DNA of 31,319 nt from Byssochlamys sp. IMV 00236 (taxonomy: Eukaryota > Ascomycota > Eurotiomycetes > Eurotiales > Thermoascaceae), in the NCBI GenBank assembly GCA_001931875.2, contig MSJH02000684.1, positions 1 through 31,319 of the forward strand, written 5' to 3'. This document shows positions 30,481 through 31,319 of the stretch, piece after piece (within the stretch, counting starts at the first letter, position 1; every line of letters starts with the position of its first letter). The notes under the pieces were generated by a model. The model ran no database searches. It worked only from the letters and a program-made list of their open reading frames with translations, and was not told where the DNA came from. A program made the translations under genes and the position numbers.

Positions 30481-30820
30481 GCAGAGTTTTGTGTAGTTTA
30501 CTGATCACTATATCTTATTAAAAGATCAACTGTTAAGCTCGTAAAGGTGTAAAGATAAGAGTATAAGATCAGGAACTTTTATAACAAAAATTATGGCCAA
30601 CTTATTGTATGAATATAAAGAAAAGAAAAGAAAAGGGGGTTGATTCAATTGGTTGAGGTATTCAAGAATAATTTTGACAAGAAGAGACAAGGACCAAGGC
30701 TATTTATACGTATTGATCTTGTGGGACATGACTACCAAACTTGTCTAAAATGTTACAGTGTCTTTTTATCTATGAAGCTGATAAAATGATAATTGTATTA
30801 TTGTAATTTTCTTTGAAGTT
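30481..30820. repeat. Diverged first unit of a right-end tandem repeat
   Basis: Pieces of the repeat described next occur here in the same order: GATCAGGAACTTTTATAACA near 30569, and a GGTTGATT element near 30637. Similarity is patchy, so this unit is older or only partly related. Confidence 0.4.
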
Positions 30821-31319
30821 GTAGAGGCTGTTGTTAATATAGAGAGTTTTCTTGAGATTTTACAAGTTTAGGTGCTTGAAGCGACCACCAGATCTTTTAA
30901 AGTTGATCAAACTGTGTCGTATAAAGTAAAGTAAAAGATAAGAAGAAGAGAGAAGAAAATATCAGGAAACCATAAGACAAAAGCTAGATCCTGTTTATAA
31001 AAGAAAGTAAAGGGAAGTTGGTTGATTAATTATCTTGGTAATAATCCAATAATCTTTATTTTTAACAAAAGGATTTCATCTTTTTATACTTTTCATAGTA
31101 CATCTTGGATAAATTTCATACAATGTAATTTTCCGTAAGGGTGTTGTAGAGGCTGTTGTTAATATAGAAAGTTTTCTTGAGATTTATAAGTTTAGGTGCT
31201 TGAAGTGACCACCAGATCTTTTAAAGTTGATCAAACTGTGAAGAGTAAAATAAAGTAAAAGATAATAAGAGATCAGGAACTTTTATAACAAAAGTTATGT
31301 CCTGTTTATAAAGAAGAAA
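30821..31319. repeat. Approximately 325-bp direct tandem repeat, one full and one partial unit
   Basis: The sequence beginning GTAGAGGCTGTTGTTAATAT occurs at 30821 and again at 31146. Similarity continues through CTTGAAG.GACCACCAGATC, TTTTAAAGTTGATCAAACTG and a purine-rich segment to the window end, with small indels. The second unit is cut by the window edge. No coding frame spans it. Confidence 0.75.

Overview
The window reads as nuclear DNA of a Mucoromycota fungus, probably Mucorales. It has short introns (about 41-128 nt), AT-rich spacers, fungus-only gene types (Cet1-type mRNA triphosphatase, Zn2Cys6 and Yap-like bZIP regulators, Pho85-type cyclin, Nrg1-like zinc finger) and broken Fanzor/TnpB-like and Helitron sequences. 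No tRNA, rRNA, CRISPR array or bacterial-type operon was seen. All gene models were built by hand from splice signals and frame continuity. Each complete model closes in frame from ATG to stop.

Layout, left to right. 31-482 (-): first exon of an MDR alcohol-dehydrogenase-like gene cut by the window edge. 911-1234: remnant of a Fanzor-like nuclease. 1588-2704 (+): Cet1-type RNA 5'-triphosphatase, tail to tail with a PP2C phosphatase (2714-4058, -). 4424-10596 (-): three metabolic genes in a row: an ACSS3-like acyl-CoA synthetase ending in SKL, an M20 amidohydrolase, and an AtuA/DUF1446 protein ending in AKL. The two C-termini are peroxisomal targeting signals, so this block may be a peroxisomal acid or isoprenoid catabolic neighbourhood. 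10597-15447: gene-poor mobile-element graveyard with a Helitron Rep/helicase fragment and a second, fuller Fanzor pseudogene. 15448-16044 (+): Pho80/Pcl-type cyclin. 16045-18250: degenerate DNA with an unidentified broken coding block. 18251-20810 (+): VPS29, an alpha/beta hydrolase and a small Yap-like bZIP, followed tail to tail by a 777-residue Zn2Cys6 regulator (20868-23357, -). 23632-25119 (-): nine-exon CBS-domain protein of the Sds23/Snf4 kind. 25638-26493 (+): Nrg1-like C2H2 factor. 26642-27534 (-): WBP2-like GRAM protein with a PPAY tail. 27642-28443 (-): maleylacetoacetate isomerase. 28601-29267 (+): Dpb4/POLE3 histone-fold protein. 29268-31319: AT-rich, no gene seen, with a roughly 325-bp degenerate tandem repeat at the right end.

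The points most worth a second look are the two degraded Fanzor-like genes (one beside a Helitron fragment), the peroxisome-tagged AtuA/acyl-CoA synthetase neighbourhood, four GC-AG introns among about 56 modelled, two tail-to-tail gene pairs with very close poly(A) signals, and a broken open reading frame of no recognised family at about 17.0-17.6 kb.
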